DNA of 64,000 nt, from positions 62,001 to 126,000 of the forward strand of contig NZ_CDBL01000071.1 of the NCBI RefSeq assembly GCF_000820005.1, written 5' to 3'. The stretch's first letter is position 1, and the number at the start of each line of letters is the position of its first letter. The translations under genes and the position numbers were made by a program. This DNA is from Aeromonas piscicola (lineage in GTDB: Bacteria; Pseudomonadota; Gammaproteobacteria; Enterobacterales; Aeromonadaceae). The notes below the pieces were generated by a model. That model was given only the letters and a program-made list of their open reading frames with translations. It was not told the origin of the DNA and did not search any database. This document shows, piece by piece, positions 61,515 through 64,000 of the stretch.

Positions 61515-61955
61515 TCAGCCGACGGCCTTGAGCTGTTCGGCGTAGGGTTCGTGGCAGATCTGGATATCGATCGGCAGCTTGTAGATGAGCAGGCGGGCCA
61601 GTGACCCTTCCATCCAGTGGTGGCGGCTGCCCACCAGCAACAGATCCGCCGGGTGCGCGTCCAGCCAGCGCTTCAGGTCAGGCACCACGTCATCGACCAC
61701 CAGACACTGGTAATCCACCGGGTGCTGCAGGGTAGTGATAAGCTCGCTGATGATGGCCTTGGCATCCAGGGTGCCCTGGGCACTGCGTTCCTCCTCGGAC
61801 AGTGACAGGCTCTTGCGGCGCATCTTGCTGCTGTGGGTCAGGTGCAGCAGGGTCAATTCACTGCCCATTCCCTGTACCAACCGGCTTGCTTTGGCCAGTG
61901 TCTCCTGCTCGTAATCCTTGCCTTCCAGCAACAGCACAATATGGGTTGAGGTCAT
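61515..61955 (-). CDS. Universal stress protein (UspA superfamily)
   Basis: A 146-residue Rossmann-like protein (MTSTHIVLLLEGKDYEQETLAKASRLVQ...LTLLHL; LLLVGSRHHWMEGSLARLL) of the Usp family. The last motif lacks the canonical G-2X-G-9X-G(S/T) ATP-binding spacing, so it may not bind ATP. Monocistronic. Confidence 0.75.
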   Translation of the reverse strand: MTSTHIVLLLEGKDYEQETLAKASRLVQGMGSELTLLHLTHSSKMRRKSLSLSEEERSAQGTLDAKAIISELITTLQHPVDYQCLVVDDVVPDLKRWLDAHPADLLLVGSRHHWMEGSLARLLIYKLPIDIQICHEPYAEQLKAVG

Positions 61956-62350
61956 AAGCAGTTCTCCTTGGCATGGCGCGGGGCACCGGGGACAAATTGT
62001 CTGTCCCCTACCACTGTGTTCCCGCTATGTGTCGCATAGAACGAACCGGTTTTGCGCATTCTGGCGTCACTCTTTGTCGGTGATGCATCGCAAAGCCATG
62101 TTCGTTTACATCATCATAACAGACTGAGTTGAATGGAAAATGAAGGGAACCTCGCTTTTTGACGGTTCATTGGTCTGTTGGCAGTGAAAATCATGACAGG
62201 GCAGCATGTTTGCGCTGCGGATGGGCGCCAAAAACCAGGATCCTGTGGTTTTGCATCGATGAGATTAGGGGGGGGAGCGGTTTGGGTGGGGCTGGTAGGA
62301 CTGGGCGACGAAGAGGGAGCCGGTTTTGACCGGCACCCTCTCATCTGAAT
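61956..62350. other. 395-bp intergenic region
   Basis: No gene seen. Bases 62312-62341 form a stem (agagggagccggt/accggcaccctct, one mismatch) that probably terminates ppaC on the minus strand. The AT-rich part around 62100-62170 is the likely usp promoter. Confidence 0.45.
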
Positions 62351-63244
62351 TCAAGCCGGGTCTGAGGAGAGATACTGGGTCAGCCAGGGCAGCCCCTCTT
62401 TCTTGCGGCTGACGGCACCAGCCAGATGGGTCGGCTGCTCGGGTAGTATGCCGTTACTGGCGAAGTAGAGCAGGCTGCCGCCCTTGGCCAGATCGGTCAG
62501 CATCAGCACATAGGCATCCAGCTCATCTTGCTCCAGCCGGTCTTGCATGGCCTGCAGCAGCTCGGCCTGGCGGGTGTGGATCTGCGCCGGATCCATCACG
62601 CAGATCTGGCTGACATAGAGTTTGTAACCGGCGATCTGGTACGCCTTCTCATCGGCGACGAGCAGTTCTGTCATAGGGGAGTCACCGAGCTGGGTACGCC
62701 GCTCCAGCAGGGTCTGGGCGAAGGGTTCCAGCGCCAGCTCTGCCAGTGGCAGCAGTGCATTGACGGCGGCGCGATCACGGGCCGTGGTGGTCGGCGAGGT
62801 GAGGCTGAAGGTGTCGCTGATGATGGCTCCTAGCAGCAGGCGCGCCTGGGTGCGGGAGAGGGTGTCATAGCCCATCAGCTCCAGCAGCACGGTGGCGCTG
62901 CACCCTACGGCCCGGATCCAGGCATCGAGCGGGCCCCGGGTGATGAGTGTGCCTATCCTGTGGTGATCGATCAGCCCCTGCACGTCGGCCTCGGCCAGCC
63001 CCTCGGGCCCCTGCTCCAGCTCGCTGAAATCCACCAGAAACACAGATTTGTTGGCCACGCTGCCCTGCAGCAGGGGCGGGGCATCGACCCCGGCGGTTTC
63101 CAGAATGAAGCGGGTCTCGGCAATGGGCTCACCCAGGGCATAGGCCTGGGCCTGTCGACCCTGTCGATTGAGCCAGTCGGCGGTGACCAGGGCGGTACAG
63201 ATGCTGTCGCTATCTGGGTTCTTGTGGCCAAACACATGGAGCAT
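62351..63244 (-). CDS. ppaC: Manganese-dependent inorganic pyrophosphatase
   Basis: A 297-residue family II pyrophosphatase of the DHH superfamily: FGHKNPDSDSICTALV, LVDFSEL, the DHH motif GLIDHHRIG and SDTFSLTSPTTTARD, with a C-terminal DHHA2 domain closing with SRKKEGLPWL. It hydrolyses pyrophosphate with Mn2+. I chose the ATG at 63244, preceded by AGGAATG, where the family begins; the open frame is 71 codons longer. Cytosolic. Confidence 0.92.
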   Translation of the reverse strand: MLHVFGHKNPDSDSICTALVTADWLNRQGRQAQAYALGEPIAETRFILETAGVDAPPLLQGSVANKSVFLVDFSELEQGPEGLAEADVQGLIDHHRIGTLITRGPLDAWIRAVGCSATVLLELMGYDTLSRTQARLLLGAIISDTFSLTSPTTTARDRAAVNALLPLAELALEPFAQTLLERRTQLGDSPMTELLVADEKAYQIAGYKLYVSQICVMDPAQIHTRQAELLQAMQDRLEQDELDAYVLMLTDLAKGGSLLYFASNGILPEQPTHLAGAVSRKKEGLPWLTQYLSSDPA

Positions 63245-63704
63245 AAAGACATTCCTGACGTTGGAGGCTAGCCCGGCCGAGATTGCGATGACGCTGGTCG
63301 GGCCAGGGGCGCGGATAAGATGGCTAAACGGAGTGAGGGCTTGCCCCCAGTCTGGTTTCACTCTATGCACCTGTGCTACTTCTGGCAACCAGGCTGATCC
63401 GATCGCCCCTTGCTGCCCCCTGTCGTGCGGGTGGGCGGAGCCGGTCATGGTGAGCACCTTGTTGCAGACCCAGACCCAGACCCAGACCCATGCTCGGATC
63501 CTGCCCCAGGAACTTGGCTGCAGCTCAGGTGTGGTCCTGGCTACTGTTGGCGCCAGTGCCGGATCCGGGTCAGGGAGGCTTCTCAGAGGAGAAGGCCTCG
63601 GAAGAGAAAAAGAGCATGAGGCAATGAGGGCGGAGCAATAAAAAAGGGGTGTCCAACCCTGCGGGTCTGACTCTCCCTTTTACTGCCTGCCCGGACATGC
63701 TTGC
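63245..63704. other. 460-bp intergenic region with hexamer repeat
   Basis: Contains a tandem hexamer, CAGACC, 4.3 copies at 63465-63490. Bases about 63640-63682 fold into a long imperfect hairpin followed on the minus strand by TTTTTT, the likely recN terminator. The ppaC promoter should lie close to 63250-63400. No gene supported. Confidence 0.45.
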
Positions 63705-64000
63705 TCAGGAGGCCAGCAGCTCGCGGGCATTGGCCAGGGTATTGTCCGTGATATGGTCGCCGCCCAGCAGACGAGCGAGCTCCTTGAGGCGAGCGCCCTG
63801 ATCCAGTGCCTGCATCTGGGTCTCCGTGGTCTTGCCATCGGTGTGCTTGCTCACCACCATGTGCTGGTGGCCCTTGCCTGCCACCTGGGGCAGGTGAGTG
63901 ACCACCATGACCTGAGTGGATTCACCGAGCTGACGCAGCAAACGACCCACCACGGCGGCGGTGGGGCCGCTGATCCCCACGTCCACCTCATCGAAAATCA
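63705..64000 (-). CDS. recN: DNA repair protein RecN, C-terminal part (runs off the window)
   Basis: The last 98 codons of recN are visible: [25 protein letters not shown] holds the Walker B/D-loop region, then [26 protein letters not shown] and the C-terminus [16 protein letters not shown]. RecN is an SMC-like ATPase in double-strand-break repair. The 5' end, with any LexA site, lies outside the window. Confidence 0.92.
   Translation of the reverse strand, partial: IFDEVDVGISGPTAAVVGRLLRQLGESTQVMVVTHLPQVAGKGHQHMVVSKHTDGKTTETQMQALDQGARLKELARLLGGDHITDNTLANARELLAS

Overview
The window is GC-rich chromosomal DNA of a gammaproteobacterium, most probably an Aeromonas. The protein families point that way: TsgA, a puu/gab polyamine block, H-NS, MacAB and PpaC beside RecN. 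So does a complete P2-family prophage of about 33 kb whose size and gene order match what I remember of Aeromonas phage phiO18P and Vibrio phage K139. No database was searched, so the species is an inference.

Left host flank (1-17.79 kb). tsgA is followed by a Crp/Fnr-type regulator and an orphan BvgS/EvgS-like hybrid kinase with a tandemly duplicated 3' end. Then come ygiD, a membrane-anchored FKBP, a Na+/phosphate cotransporter behind a near-consensus PHO box, and a small secreted helical protein. The polyamine block follows: two puuP paralogues, gabT and gabD on the minus strand, divergent from puuR-puuB. Putrescine would be imported by PuuP and oxidised by PuuB after gamma-glutamylation; the resulting GABA would go through GabT and GabD to succinate. 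PuuR probably acts on the shared 356-bp divergent region. puuA and puuD are not in the window.

Prophage (about 17,790-50,841). It is inserted in an intrinsic terminator hairpin between puuB and a DUF3297 gene. From attL it carries: a toxin-immunity-like two-gene unit; the minus-strand late operon (tail completion, spike/hub, two unknowns, fibre assembly, fibre, I, J, DUF2590, tape measure, frameshifted tail chaperone, nested spanins, endolysin, dual-start holin, TraR/DksA, tube, sheath, R, L, M, N, O); divergent terminase and portal genes; an Ogr-like activator; an AT-rich cargo region where P2 keeps old and tin; replication gene A with its small early genes; Cox; CI; integrase; and attR. Every essential module is present and open, so it looks intact.

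Right host flank (50.84-64 kb). It holds DUF3297, a secreted hypothetical, an SRPBCC protein, a GNAT acetyltransferase, hns, and a DAHP synthase and a siderophore-interacting flavoprotein that each have a Fur-box-like site upstream. These are followed by the macA-macB-NodT efflux operon, a universal stress protein, ppaC and the 3' end of recN, which runs off the window.

The best candidates for undescribed biology are the toxin-immunity-like pair beside attL (17,927-19,605) and the AT-rich cargo region (41.84-43.97 kb), which contains a gene bounded by exact 20-bp direct repeats and a 42-codon membrane protein. Other sequence-supported points are the -1 frameshift site in the tail chaperone, the terminator-embedded att site, the PHO box that fixes the transporter start, and the duplicated kinase tail.
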